64,000 nt of DNA from Larus michahellis (taxonomy: Eukaryota; Chordata; Aves; Charadriiformes; Laridae): positions 71,914,661 through 71,978,660 of the forward strand of contig NC_133897.1 in NCBI RefSeq assembly GCF_964199755.1, read 5' to 3'. Shown one piece after another: positions 53,294-64,000 of the stretch (position 1 is its first letter; each line of letters opens with the position of its first letter). Position numbers and translations under genes: made by a program. The notes beneath the pieces are model-generated. The model had not been told where the DNA came from and searched no databases. It was given only the letters and a program-made list of their open reading frames with translations.

Positions 53294-53579
53294 TAAGGAG
53301 ATGCTAGGTCCAAGAAGGAGCTCTGCAAGGTTGGGGCTATGTGGGGACTACTGTTGCAGAATTCAGTAGAGACAGTAGGCAATAATCTGTTCCTTACCTT
53401 CTGGAGAAGGCAGCAGGGATGACCCCACATGGAGGATGAACAATGGAGAGTCCACCGAAATCAGCAAACTGGGCTCCAAGATGTCCCTAGTCCTGGTGAT
53501 GCCAGCGCCATCTAGCAAGCTGATGATAAAAGAGGAACCAGGGACCTGTTAAAAATTAGATTTCAATGTGCATCTCCAG

Positions 53580-53710
53580 CGGACACTGCAGTTTGAATGC
53601 AGCATCTTGGCTTGCTTGGCTACACGGTAGCTCACTGCCTGCTGTTGGAGACAAGATACTGGACTTAGATGGAGCTTTAGTACAGCCTTATTTCAATTCT
53701 TACAGTTGCA
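53580..53710 (+). mobile_element. CR1 LINE 3'-UTR relic
   Basis: The line 'tgttggagacaagatactgg' followed by 'acttagatggagcttta' matches the highly recurrent reptile CR1 3' segment 'tgtcggagacaggatactgg' then 'gctagatggacc'. It could be the 3' end of the same insertion as 52060-52560, split by later DNA. Confidence 0.65.
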
Positions 53711-56700
53711 TGTATAGACATGGAATATGTTCTTGTTCCTGTTTGCTTAAAGGCAATTCCTAAACTCCCAGGCCAACAGTTTCTAAAGAGGCTTCTGATT
53801 TTGGATACCTCCATTTCGAGTCTATATTTTGGGTCACATTTCAATGTCTACTTTGACAAACAGGGCTGGCACATCTGAAGCGGCTCACTCCAAAGTCCAG
53901 GCATTTCAGAGGAGTGGCCATTTGTGTATAATTTAGTGGGTGTTATTTATTGAGCTGGCAGCGGGAGACAGTCTGTAGCACAAAGCTCTGCGCCGCCCAG
54001 AAGGTCACAGTTCCAGTGTTTTGGTTTCTCAGTATTGCTGGATTGCCACTGTTTAAACAGCAAAGGCAGACCCTGACCCAACATCTGCCATGAAGGGGGA
54101 GAGAACTTTGTCCTTAAACTTGCCTAGCTCCGGTTTATGAGTAATCTACGTACCTCTCATTGGCTGCAATCTTGAAACTCTCAGTTGCTTTTAATTGTTG
54201 GTGTGGTGAGCATCAAGATCCTAGCATGACAGGAAAGTAAATGCTGTGACTGTGGCTCTGCTGGGCCCCTCAAAATACATGACTGCTCTGCATTTGTGGC
54301 TGTGGATTCTTCTGTCACTGTTCCTTCAACTGACAGTGCCACATTACAGAGTGTATTATTTTAAAAGCGGTTGTCTACTAAAACATAAAACAAAAGCCTT
54401 CCTGGTTTTCTCAGTTGAACTGAAGCACACAGGAGATCTTGCTATACAGGAGATTAATAATAATAACAATAAATAAACAACTCGCCCTTGCCAGTGTTTT
54501 CGCAATAGACATGAGGCACATGGATGGATCTTGTTCAGAGCAAGAACCTAAATGTAGTAGAGCAATGGATATTTAATAATCATATCCCAATACAGAAAAA
54601 CCTGTGCCTTGCCAGAAATGCTAAATGCTGTTTTGACACCTCTGTCTTAACCTTTGATTCTTCATTGTGGAGAGCAATGTACTCCTTGTAGAGACCTAAG
54701 GTTTTATCTTTTTTTTTTTAAACTCTGTGCTTCCTGATGAAATAAGAAGGAATCTTACATATCTTTTGCAGCCACACACTGGAATAAAAAATAAGAAAAA
54801 TCCAGTACCGAGTATCTGAGGGAGGCAGTACCTACCTGGTTCACGGAAAAAGGATATGATTCTGTGAACGGCATTCTCAAGGCTCTGTCAACACTGAAAA
54901 AATATACAGTCTTGACTTTTTAACCTTATCCCATGAATCCATCCCACATCCGTGTGCTTCTGGCCTCATTTCCCACAGAGAATGAAATTTCTGTGATCAT
55001 GCCATCTGGCTGTCTATCAGCCAGTATGTTCTGAACCTGCTTTCTATCAAATTGACAGAGGGATTGGGGCTCAAAGAGAATTAAGTGCCTATGAAATTCA
55101 TGAAAATCAGCAGCTGGGTCAAAGACGGAGATCCAAATGAGTGCCCTTGCTAAGGGAAAGGTAGGCAGAACGCAGCCGCTTTACATGCTGCTTGCTAATG
55201 TCAGTCATCACATGTGCGGCTCTGGACCCACCAGAGCAGATGGTGCTTCTTGCTCAGTGAGATCGAGGGCTTACAGTTGGTGTAGCAAGTGCTATGGGTG
55301 AGGAAAGGGGAGGAAGAGGCAATAGGACACACCTGTAGGAAAGCAGATTTCATTAGGTCCACAGAACAATGCATTTAACGATAAACTTATTCACATAGCT
55401 GTGCAGCTCCTGCGGTTCCTGAGGGCCCTGCAACGATGTGGATCTATTTCTCTCAGAGAAGGCTGTCAGGCAATCACTGCCTCCTCACTCACACACCCGA
55501 ACCCATCCCGCTGAGCTCCCATTGCTTCCACTGCTCAGGACCGGCTTGAAACTCGAAGAGGCTTCCAGGGCTCTGGAGATAGCAGGCTTGCTCTTTGAAA
55601 CCATACAAAGGGTATTAAAAGTTAGGACGGAAAGTACAGCCCAGTTCAAAGTTTCCCTAAAGAAAAAATCCCAACCAGGGAAAGTTTAGAAACCAAATGA
55701 TTTCTCCTCACCCAGCAAAGGGAGTTTCAGTTTTTGTTTTTGATATCTTGCTCTCTTGCTTCACATACTGTGCTGTGGAACAGCAGCTGAGCTTGCAAAT
55801 ACTTCTGGAGGAAAACGGCTGTTTTGCTTGAAGCTATGCCTGTCCTAGAGGGAAAACCTGTGTGTTTTTAAGAGTCTTAATTCCTGTATTTTAATTCAGG
55901 GAGGGAGGATGTTGTTTAACATCACCTTGGCAAGCGTGTGTGGCATGTACATTTCCCAGATCAAACTGAAGCCTGACCCTTTATGGTTACTTCCAGTGCA
56001 CTTCTGTGTGGGCAAACTTGTGACCTCAGCCTTAGGTGTTCAGACTACATCTGGCCAGGCCGTTTTGGGAAAGATTGCTGTGGGCTGACCCACAGCAGGG
56101 GCACCGTCTTACTGTGGTTTGCTCACTAGGGGTTTCCCCACAATGAAAGGCGAGGTAGAGAAGGTTTTAGCCTCTGGATTGGTTTATGAAGGGTAAATAT
56201 GTAGCTTTGCAGGACTCACAGAAAGAGGCACTTGGGTGAAAGCCGAGTGCCCTTCTTGGAGGTGGGCTTGATGTGTGACTGACTCATGGGGGCAGGAGAG
56301 CCATCATTTTAGTGAAGAACAGATGTGAAATATATTAACTGGAGCCCTCTTCTCTCCAAGATTTCCTTCAGCAATCTCCCCCTCACTTCTGCCTTCTCAA
56401 GGACTCCATTATTTCACACAAGAGAAACAAGTGAGAGTTCAGGATTATCTCTCCCTCTAGAGCAATCCACTGGGGTCTACATTTTACTTGTACCAATCTT
56501 TGAAGTAATGGATTGAAGTCCTTGAAACCAGAAAACACAAAAAGAAAAATAAAGCTTAGAGCCTGTTGTATTTACTATGACGGTCAATGAAGATACAAGC
56601 AAAAAGCTTTAAGTATAAGTAGGCTATTTCAACAGCGAGGCCCCCAGCAAAATTGCTGTCTGACTTCCCTCACAGAACAGATTGGAGTTTCTGAAACTGC

Positions 56701-57757
56701 TACCCACCCACGGCGTTTACCCATCTGACTTGGACTTTTGCATGCTGAGGACTTCTCAAAACTGCCTTCTCCTCACAAGGCTTTGTAGACGTGATTTGGC
56801 TTTAGGATGCCTAGTCCGATGTGGCTTCCAGGAACCTGGTTTTCAAAAGGGGCTGAGCGTACGCTCTTCACCCATCAAAATTCGCTGAAGCCTCTCCTAA
56901 ATGGCTTCTCTCCATCATGACCTCAGTAGCCTAAAGACCGCGGCCAGAACTGTTTTCCAAAAATAACATGTCAGCAACTTTCAGAGTTTCATGATTTGTA
57001 AATGCTTCTGTGATTGACCTCAGACTTCCTCAAAAATTCTCCAGGGGGAAACAGCTCTTACAGATCACAAGGAAAGGACCTTTTTTTTCTTCTTTTTTTT
57101 TTTTTTCTTTTTCAGATATCTAGAGGGGATGTCCAAATGATTCTTCTTCTGGGAGCTCCCTTGATTGTTTTTTCACAAGGAAATTTTCCAGATTATAATT
57201 AGGTAGAATTATGTCACTCTAGCTGCCCCTGCTTGTTTTGAAAATGCCAAAATACACTAAGAAGAGATGCTGCTTCTACATCATGAGTGCCTACATGGGG
57301 AGTTACACGTGTGACATTACAGAAATATAGCCTGTATTGCTCAGTCGTGCTGTAAATTCCTGCTTAGCCCTTAGACTCAAGCCACAGCGTCCTCGTGGCA
57401 TTACGACCTGAGGGCTTAAATGTGGTTTCAGAAATGTCGCTTCACATGGCCGGCCTTTGCACAGACACTGTTCTGTTAGAGCTCCAGAGAGAAGGTTGAG
57501 AGGGGATTTTGGGAGGCTGACAAACCCTTTCCCCTGCTGTTCTGTCACTCAAGAGAGAATTTCTTTCAGAGATGATTTTGATGCCCTTCACACTGATCCA
57601 CAATGCCCCGCTACCAACCTTTTTTCTGTTCAGATCAACACAGAGGGGGGAAAAAAAAAAAGAAAAAAAGGGACGTGAGTTCCTACCAATGCAGGCGGTT
57701 GCAGAAATGGGAGTGACCTAATAGATTTAATGGGAGGAGCGCTGGCTCCTACATGTA

Positions 57758-57768
57758 GGGATTTTCCC
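57758..57768 (+). promoter_or_regulatory. NF-kappaB site, distal
   Basis: GGGATTTTCCC fits the GGGRNWYYCC consensus perfectly and lies about 160 bp before the CD83 start codon. Confidence 0.6.
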
Positions 57769-57798
57769 TGTGACGGGGAGCTTCAAGATAATCTGCCT

Positions 57799-57809
57799 GG
57801 GGATTCCCC
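57799..57809 (+). promoter_or_regulatory. NF-kappaB site, proximal palindrome
   Basis: GGGGATTCCCC is a near-ideal palindromic kappaB site about 115 bp before the CD83 start codon and 31 bp from the distal site. Confidence 0.65.
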
Positions 57810-57923
57810 AGTCTGCCTCCAGAAATATCACTCTAGAAGCAGTAGCAGTTTCATTCTGCTCTCACAGTCTGTCCTGCAAAGAGGCACGCTGCTGCTGCCC
57901 TGTGATTTGAAGCAGTAAACGCC

Positions 57924-58225
57924 ATGTCTTTGGTAGTCTACGCTCTGTTCATTATCCTGTGCAATGGTAAGTGGGGAGCTTTGCATTTTTCTTTCTGGTC
58001 TTTCACATTTATTTTGTGGGGATATGTTTTAGGAAGACGGGAAGGATTACCTAAGCAATCTCTTTTAAAGGCCATGTGTACCTGTGCTTTGCAGTTCGGT
58101 GCTTGATCCATGGGGCTTCTGTGGTGGTCCCAGGTGTTGCTGTAAGATGTGCTGAAGAAGCGCTGCTGCCTTGTAAAGTTCTTCGGGACTCCTCAGTCAC
58201 CTACCAGACAGCATCTTGGTATAAA
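57924..58225 (+). CDS. CD83: CD83 antigen, first two coding exons (3' incomplete)
   Basis: Exon 1 (57924-57966) encodes a hydrophobic signal-peptide start (MSLVVYALFIILCN) and ends at a strong donor, GTAAGT. A 128-bp intron ends in TTTGCAG, and exon 2 (58095-58225) restores the frame by splitting a Val codon after its first base. Exon 2 encodes the start of an Ig V-type domain: C33 and C41 in a C-x7-C pattern and the core Trp at W56 (ASWYK). It ends in frame at donor GTAAGA after 58 codons. The Cys spacing, Trp and exon end match mammalian CD83, where exon 2 also stops just after the SWVK-like motif. CD83 is a membrane glycoprotein of mature dendritic cells and activated B and T cells; in mammals it stabilises MHC II and CD86 by opposing MARCH ubiquitin ligases. 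The rest of the Ig domain, the membrane segment and the tail must lie beyond 64000, since no matching exon 3 is seen. N-terminal identity is low, so the call rests on structure and neighbourhood. Confidence 0.85.
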
Positions 58226-60735
58226 GTAAGAAAAAAGACTAAGTTACTTGAGATTATTTGAGCAGTCTGCTTTGCTTTCCTACCTGATACTGGCTTGTCT
58301 TGTACAAAATGGGTTACTTTATGAAGAGGCATCCACTGTCAGTGCAGCAGAGATAAGGCAGCAATGAAAGCAGATCACGGAGAACAGGCGTCTTCCACGT
58401 CACTGTAGACAGGCTATTTGAGTGTGATCCCTGAATTGCTCTTGGGCTGCTTCTCTATCTAACTATTGCTGGCTTCCAGGAATCAGAATTCAGGTGATTC
58501 CCCACGTACAGCCTGCCAAATACTACTCCAAAGAGGAGTCTTTCCAGGATTTTTTTTCAGAGCAAAAAATGGTATTTAAACCTTGCAACATCAATGATGT
58601 TGTCCCTTCATTAATCTCCCTGAAAACAGGCGCTAATTTTTTTCTTTGAAATAGAAGAACTGAACAAGTACTTGCTGTTCTTTAGGAAGATTTGACTAGT
58701 GGGGGTGGACATTAGGGCAGGATATGCAGAAGGCACAAGGAGAGAGAGAAATTCTGAGTTATCTCATTGCAGTCACAAAGTAAAAGTTACATTTTTACTA
58801 CCCTGATTCAGAATTCCATCTCTAAAGCAGGAGAGCCGTGCTGACCACCTATTTGCAGGAGGGGCTACAAGGATCAATTGGCTAATGAGCAGAAAAGTCA
58901 TGCTCAACACTTTAACAATGGAATTTCTCATAGAAAGAGAGGCAGAGTTGCCCAGTGGTTGAAGAAGGGGCTGTTGACTTGCTGTATGGGACCGTGTATT
59001 TGCATCTCAGTGCATAGTTTCAGCTTACGGTGTGAGCCAAATTAACAGGAGAAAAAAGAAGGTTTTGTTCTCCCCCATTCACCACTGCCAGCCATGCACT
59101 CCTGCTGCTTACCATGGGCCAGTTCTGGTGGTCCTCTGGTTGCCTATTAAGTCAACTCTCTGTTGCATGTTATAATACTGGAAAATCAATCTGTGAATAA
59201 AGATTTTGTGAGCTACTAGAGCTGAATTACTTTCTATGTGATGGGAGAGCAGTGGAAGGGAAGGGAAAAAACCCTTTTTTTGGTGGGTGAAAACTGTTAA
59301 TTTATCTCTGCTAGAACATAAAGCCACAGCCTTAGCTTCCCCAGCAGTTTGGTCAGATACAGTTTTAAAATTATTCCCTACAGTAAACCAACAAACGGTG
59401 TTACTAGATAGGGCTTCTGTGGTTGAAACTTGCACTGCATCCGAGTTTCAGTGCTGGTACAACAATGAGCATCTGCCTGCTGACTAGATGGCAACTGTAA
59501 CCCAAAGATACCTAACGTTGAAAGACCTGTTTCGAACATCTGGCTACCAGCCCATCAGCAAGAGCAGCATCTATAGTCTCCTTCTTTTTCCAAAATGCTG
59601 AACTAAGCATGGGTGGGAGACAGACAGGAGAGAATAATGCATTTGGTTGAACATTACTGTGGGAGCTGGGATAGGTGTCAACTTATGCTTTTTTGCACTT
59701 TGCTTCAAAAGCTGGATAAAGACATGTATTTTCCATATAGATACATGCTAATTATTTGAGGCCCCATGTTTCCCACAGAGCCTAGGCAGGGCAGGGAGCT
59801 CATTGCAGGCAAACCATGCAGTCTGGTGGACCTGGAGGAGTTGAACAGAAGTGGTAAGGGGTGGGGGGAGGAATAAACAGAGAGGTTGACTGGATCCCTG
59901 AAAATTCTCCCCCAGGCCAGTATTGGAAGTCAACAAAACCAAAAACATTTTCAGCAGGCTGAAGTGTGGGGATGCTCCAGAAGCATGTCCTTCTGAGTTC
60001 AGTGGCAGCTGAGAGGGCCGGACACCAAACAGGAGACAAAAGCTCTGATGAAAGAGTATAAGGAAACCCTGTAAACCCAATTCTGTGTTGTCTCATAGCT
60101 CTTTACAGTTCCACCTGGGCACAAAATGACTGCACATGTAGGGCAGGGTGATATTTGATGATGCCTTTTGTGTGTGCCCCTTCCTCGGCAGCCCTCGCTA
60201 GTGCTGCTTCCCTTTGCAGCAGTCAGGATGTTACAGCCCAGACTGCCACAGCGTGTCCCCTGCCCTGTCCCACCAATCTCCTCTCCCTCCATGGTCTCCT
60301 TGCTCTCCCTGCTTCATTCATTTCACTCAGGAAAAGACTGTTTTTCCAGTGCCCATCATGACAGGACCTCATGCTTTTTTCTCTGCTGGCACTGCTGAAA
60401 CTACTGAAACTACAAGAAGTAACAAAATCTAGCCAATCTAACAATCTTCAGCTCTTGCCACTATCCTCAGGGGCTGATGGCATCAACCATGGTACCGCAG
60501 TCTTGTGGTTACTCATCCCAGAAGAGAGATGGGAAGTGGGGACAGGCAGTTAACGCCACTCTTGATGATGCTAGCCCAAGCCACAGTCACAGCCATATTA
60601 GGAAAAGCACAGCTCCAAAGCTAAAAAGCCTGACTCTCAGCAGGAAAAAGTAATTTAGGCTCAGTGTTTTGTGCTGGAGAAGCAATACTTTTTTGACTTG
60701 TGGGGCTAGCTAAATAGGCAGCAGCTTAAAGCTTG

Positions 60736-60855
60736 CTCCTCTCCTCTCCTCTCCTCTCCTCTCCTCTCCTCTCCTCTCCTCTCCTCTCCTCTCCTCTCCT
60801 CTCCTCTCCTCTCCTCTCCTCTCCTCTCCTCTCCTCTCCTCTCCTCTCCTCTCCT
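60736..60855. repeat. (CTCCT)24 microsatellite
   Basis: Twenty-four uninterrupted copies of CTCCT, 120 bp, followed by a few CT-rich bases. It is a pure polypyrimidine/polypurine tract able to form triplex DNA and likely to be length-variable. Confidence 0.98.
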
Positions 60856-61275
60856 CCTCTCTTTTTTGGCTGTGTGCTGCTGTCCCCACCCAGCGAAAGG
60901 AGGGTGGGGGAATAGCGGAGTGTGACTGGGTGACCCGACGTAGAGAATTAATCTGTTATTTAAAAAACAACTACTGAAGGATTAATCAATAAACACTACG
61001 TCTACCCCCAAAGGGCTAATTAAAAGGTAATTCCAACAAATGGTATGAAATTTCAGGCTGTAAAGTTCAAGCAGCTGTTAGGCTAAATCTTTTGTATGAG
61101 GACACTTTGAACTGTGCAGTAAATGCAAGCAATTAACCTTTGCTTCTGCTGCTTTAAAAAAATGATGGCGACAACGTTACGGTGCTGCATGTGCAGTTGT
61201 TTGCGCAGGGCGAACGTTCAGCAAATAAACCCTTCCATCCCACTGGCACCTCTGCATGCTCTGGCCAGTTACAGG

Positions 61276-61342
61276 GTACTTTTAAATAGTTTGTTACGAT
61301 CTGCTTAAAAAAAAAAGAAAAAAAGAAACTATTTAAAAGTAC
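61276..61342. repeat. hairpin with perfect 17-bp arms
   Basis: GTACTTTTAAATAGTTT at 61276-61292 is the exact reverse complement of 61326-61342. The 33-base loop is A-rich. Two further G:T pairs could extend the stem outward. It may be a small inverted-repeat element or a structured RNA; nothing identifies it further. Confidence 0.85.
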
Positions 61343-63724
61343 TTGCTTTTTCAGTTCTGTATGGAGAAATAATTGTGTAAAGGAGTTAATATTGTGGTGT
61401 CAAAATCCAACTGGATGTAAGTGTTGCATTCAACAGTTCCTTCACTTTTGTTAATGTCTCGTACTGCAAGAAGACGTGCATGTGGTTAACTTGTTGTGTG
61501 CCCAGTATCCTGGGAGCTAATTAGATTTTTCTCATGCATGAAGTCATTCTGTGCAGAATCAGTCCGTCAGCTCAGACAAAATAATTTTTACTTAGAAATA
61601 CTTGAAGTAGGCAGGCCTAGCACACTGGGGGAGAAGGTAGAGCACCAAGTCCTCTTCCAGCCTGGTACAGGTCTCATCCCGTTCACTATGTGGCCATGAA
61701 AAAGTTAGAGCGTTCGAAGGGCAACCTACATGCCATAAAACTGTATGTGAGCGGCGTGGAAGTTTGCCAACTGAGAACTGAAAAGTAGGTCATTCTTGCA
61801 TAAGCACCCAGGCACTGGGAATTGTATATGGAAATACTGGTTTGAATCCCTACAGCCCACCTATGAAACAAGAATCGAGGTAATGAAACTTTACTTACCT
61901 TTCTGCCTCGTAGGGCTGTTGAAAACTGAACAGTTTCTCTTTGTGCAGCACATGGAAAATGAGAACCGCTTCATAAAAACTCATAATAATTATCACTTTA
62001 TATCCAGTTTGAAAACCCAAGTTTAAACACACACAAATGAAGTCCCAGTGGATATTTTGCTATTTTGTTCGTGTGATAGCCAGAGAAGTCTTAATCTAAA
62101 ACAAGTCTTGAGGAATAGGAAAGAAGGCTGTGCTTCAGTGGAGAGAAGTCTGTTAACTTTATAACACTTCCCTGAAAAATAGAAAATTCTGGCAGAATTA
62201 AAGGAGGAAGTCATTATACAAGCAAAAATAAACCTTATAGACATGTAATATTAATCGCACCTTCCTTCAAAGGAAATTACTTTTGCTAAATATGCATAGC
62301 TATTCTCTATTAGCATAGGTAAATAGACGCTAAATTGCTTCAGTCTAATTTCTAACATACCTGAAGAAATGCAGTCAAATGCTCCTCAGACATCTATTCA
62401 GCTCCAAGTAGCTCCAACACATTGATGATTCGGACAAGAAGGGAGCGGTGGAAATGATTTAATGAGCAAAACAATTCTTTTGCCTGACACAAGCTAGTGC
62501 TGGAGCCCTTAGCTGGGAAAAAAAAAACACTAAAGAGGCTATGTGACTGAGTCAGAGGGCTTTTCCAGCTGGCTCATGTGTCACATGCGGTTCCTTTGCT
62601 GTTGTTTTGGGGCTAGGTTTTGGGTTTTCTTTTCTTCTTTCTTTTTCCCTCTAAAGCACAGTCAGAGTTCACTCCCATGTGCCCACAATTTATGTCTGTT
62701 TTTTTCAAATTTAACATTGGTATCTGTACATGACACTGTATAGGAACCATATGGATGCACCTTCCGCACTAATCAAATGTGAAAGTGCCTTTGTGCTGAA
62801 AAATACACCTATCAAGCAGTTTCAGCTCAGTTGTGATTCATTATATGTTGGCTAGTGGGCATTGCCAGAATTCTAGATATTTTGCTTCAGAAAATAAATT
62901 CCTTCTGGCTGTATATAGTTTTTAGATCTCTCTAGCAGTCAGAAATTTCAACTTGGCCATTATTCCTGGTATAATTTTAAACAAAACCATTTTTACAATC
63001 ATCCCACCCTCAGAAGAAAATAAATTAATGTTAATACATTCCACCTTTAAACTGACATCAGTTTTGGACCTGAACCATTTTGTTTGACATAAAAATTTGC
63101 TTTTGTGGGAAAAGCGGCTTATATTGGCACTTTGATTTACCTGGGAGCCAACGTGCCACCTTAGTCTGGGAAAAGTTCGATGAGAAAAGGTATTTAATGA
63201 GAGCAGAGAACAAGAGTTAATTTAACAACTGCCTGCTCTTACATGTACAAGATAAAATTAAGTTTTAATTGATTGGTTGGGTGTAACTACTACAGTGTGG
63301 GTGAATTGCCTTTGTTTAGTGGCACTATCATGTAATCCTGTAGCAGTTTTCAAAGCTGCAGCTAAACCCCAGCCAGCTAGGACCAAGCAAAGTGTTCCTC
63401 CTCCTTTTTCCACCTTGTTTTCAGTTCTCTGAAAAAGAAATATTTGCTGAAGAGCACTTAAATTTTGTAGGCCCTAATTATCCCACCTATTTCTCGTAAT
63501 TCATCCAGTCACAGCACAGAAATATATCAGCTCAGCGGTACTTTCAATCAAACCTATTCCATTTTAATATCCACTGGATCACCGTTACTATTCTTACCAA
63601 CAAGCTCCGGGCTAGGAGAAACTTAAGAGGAATCAGCCAAATGACTAGAGAATAGATGTGGGTAAATAGCAACCTCTTTAGACCAAGTGTTTCCAAGCTT
63701 TTGGGAACTAGAATAACTTTCAAT

Positions 63725-64000
63725 TAAACTCACTAAAATAAGGCAACTAGAGCTGGTTGCTCAAGGCCGTGTTCAGTCGCATTTTTAATATCTCCAAGGA
63801 TGAAGACTCCCCGCCCTCTCTGGGCAGCCCATTCCAGTGTTCAACCACCCCTACAGTAAAAAATGTTTTTCTTCTGTTTAAATGGAATTTCCTGAATTTC
63901 AGTTTGTGCCCATTGACTCTTGTCTTGCCTCTGGAGGCCACTGAGAAGGGTCTGTCTTCAGCTTCTTTATCCCCCTGGCAATCAGGTACATATTGATAAG
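63725..64000 (-). mobile_element. CR1 LINE 3' region, antisense, runs off the window
   Basis: The plus strand carries the reverse complement of the avian CR1 3' region: 'ctagagctggttgctcaagg', 'aatatctccaaggatgaaga' followed by 'ctccccgccctctctgggca', 'ccattccagtgttcaaccac', 'cctgaatttcagtttgtgcc' followed by 'cattgactcttgtc', and 'aggtacatattgataag' at the edge. It is less diverged than the other CR1 pieces here. The element continues beyond 64000. Confidence 0.93.

Larger units (their letters stand above)
48661..57690. other. intergenic DNA upstream of CD83
   Basis: Noncoding sequence of moderate AT content with CR1 relics at 52060-52560 and 53580-53710 and a short minisatellite at 53248-53293. 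I see no exon that I can assign. A long T-rich pyrimidine tract ending in CAG near 57080-57116 resembles a splice acceptor but is followed by no supported exon. Confidence 0.55.
57700..57923 (+). promoter_or_regulatory. CD83: CD83 proximal promoter and 5' UTR
   Basis: This 220-bp stretch lies just upstream of the CD83 ATG. It contains two strong NF-kappaB sites and, nearer the gene, AGTTTCATTCTGC (about 57846), which resembles half of an interferon-stimulated response element. There is no clear TATA box and no CpG island. NF-kappaB and IRF control is known for mammalian CD83, so the layout suggests conserved induction in activated antigen-presenting cells. The transcription start is not determinable here. 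Confidence 0.55.
58226..63724 (+). other. CD83 intron 2 (partial)
   Basis: Noncoding DNA after the exon 2 donor. I looked for an exon encoding the second half of the Ig domain (a D-x-G-x-Y-x-C-like motif between splice sites) and found none. It holds a pentanucleotide microsatellite (60736-60855), a long hairpin (61276-61342) and scattered short frames without domain signatures. Mammalian CD83 has an activation enhancer in intron 2; no comparable kappaB cluster is obvious here. Confidence 0.6.

Noticed and set aside
57080-57120. Long pyrimidine tract ending in CAG, looking like a splice acceptor upstream of CD83
   Set aside because: CD83 exon 1 has its own start codon and promoter downstream, and no exon is supported after the tract.
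59287-59487. Possible CD83 exon 3, because the frame contains a Cys-Trp-Tyr stretch
   Set aside because: It lacks the D-x-G-x-Y-x-C Ig signature and has no acceptor-donor pair that keeps the phase of exon 2.
62544-62554. TGACTGAGTCA, an AP-1 motif in CD83 intron 2
   Set aside because: A 7-bp AP-1 core is expected every several kilobases by chance and no neighbouring motif cluster supports it.

Overview
This is vertebrate nuclear DNA, almost certainly from a bird. It is AT-rich and gene-poor, its coding sequence is split by introns, and its repeats are mainly chicken-repeat 1 (CR1) LINE fragments plus one avian-style solo retroviral LTR. There are no bacterial operons, rRNAs, tRNAs or CRISPR arrays. 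Only two protein-coding genes can be supported. RNF182 lies on the minus strand, with its whole reading frame in one exon at 3400-4137. The first two coding exons of CD83 lie on the plus strand (57924-57966 and 58095-58225). As I remember it, these genes are neighbours at human 6p23, so the window is the bird counterpart of that interval.

Layout. 1-3399 is the 3' flank and probable 3' UTR of RNF182. 3400-4157 is the RNF182 coding exon. About 4.2-32.6 kb is read as one or more long RNF182 introns; it holds an assembly gap (15001-15200), CR1 relics, a solo LTR with an intact target-site duplication (28746-29064) and a few candidate regulatory blocks. A CpG island at about 32.2-33.2 kb is the likely RNF182 promoter and contains a plausible minus-strand first-exon splice donor. 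From 33.2 to 57.7 kb is intergenic DNA with older reptile-type CR1 relics, an ancient SINE-like fragment, inverted repeats and a GC-rich block at 48.2-48.65 kb. A compact CD83 promoter with two consensus NF-kappaB sites precedes the CD83 start codon. The rest (58226-64000) is CD83 intron 2, with a pure (CTCCT)24 microsatellite, a perfect 17-bp hairpin and a CR1 copy running off the window end.

The two genes do not form a joint pathway. RNF182 is a membrane RING-type E3 ubiquitin ligase, and CD83 is an Ig-superfamily surface marker of activated dendritic cells and B cells. They are drawn here in divergent, head-to-head orientation. My memory of the human locus is that both genes point the same way, so an avian inversion or a scaffolding error should be checked.

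I found no convincing new multi-gene system. The most interesting signals are the gene orientation, the NF-kappaB sites, the solo LTR, the ancient repeat relics and three unusually good inverted repeats.
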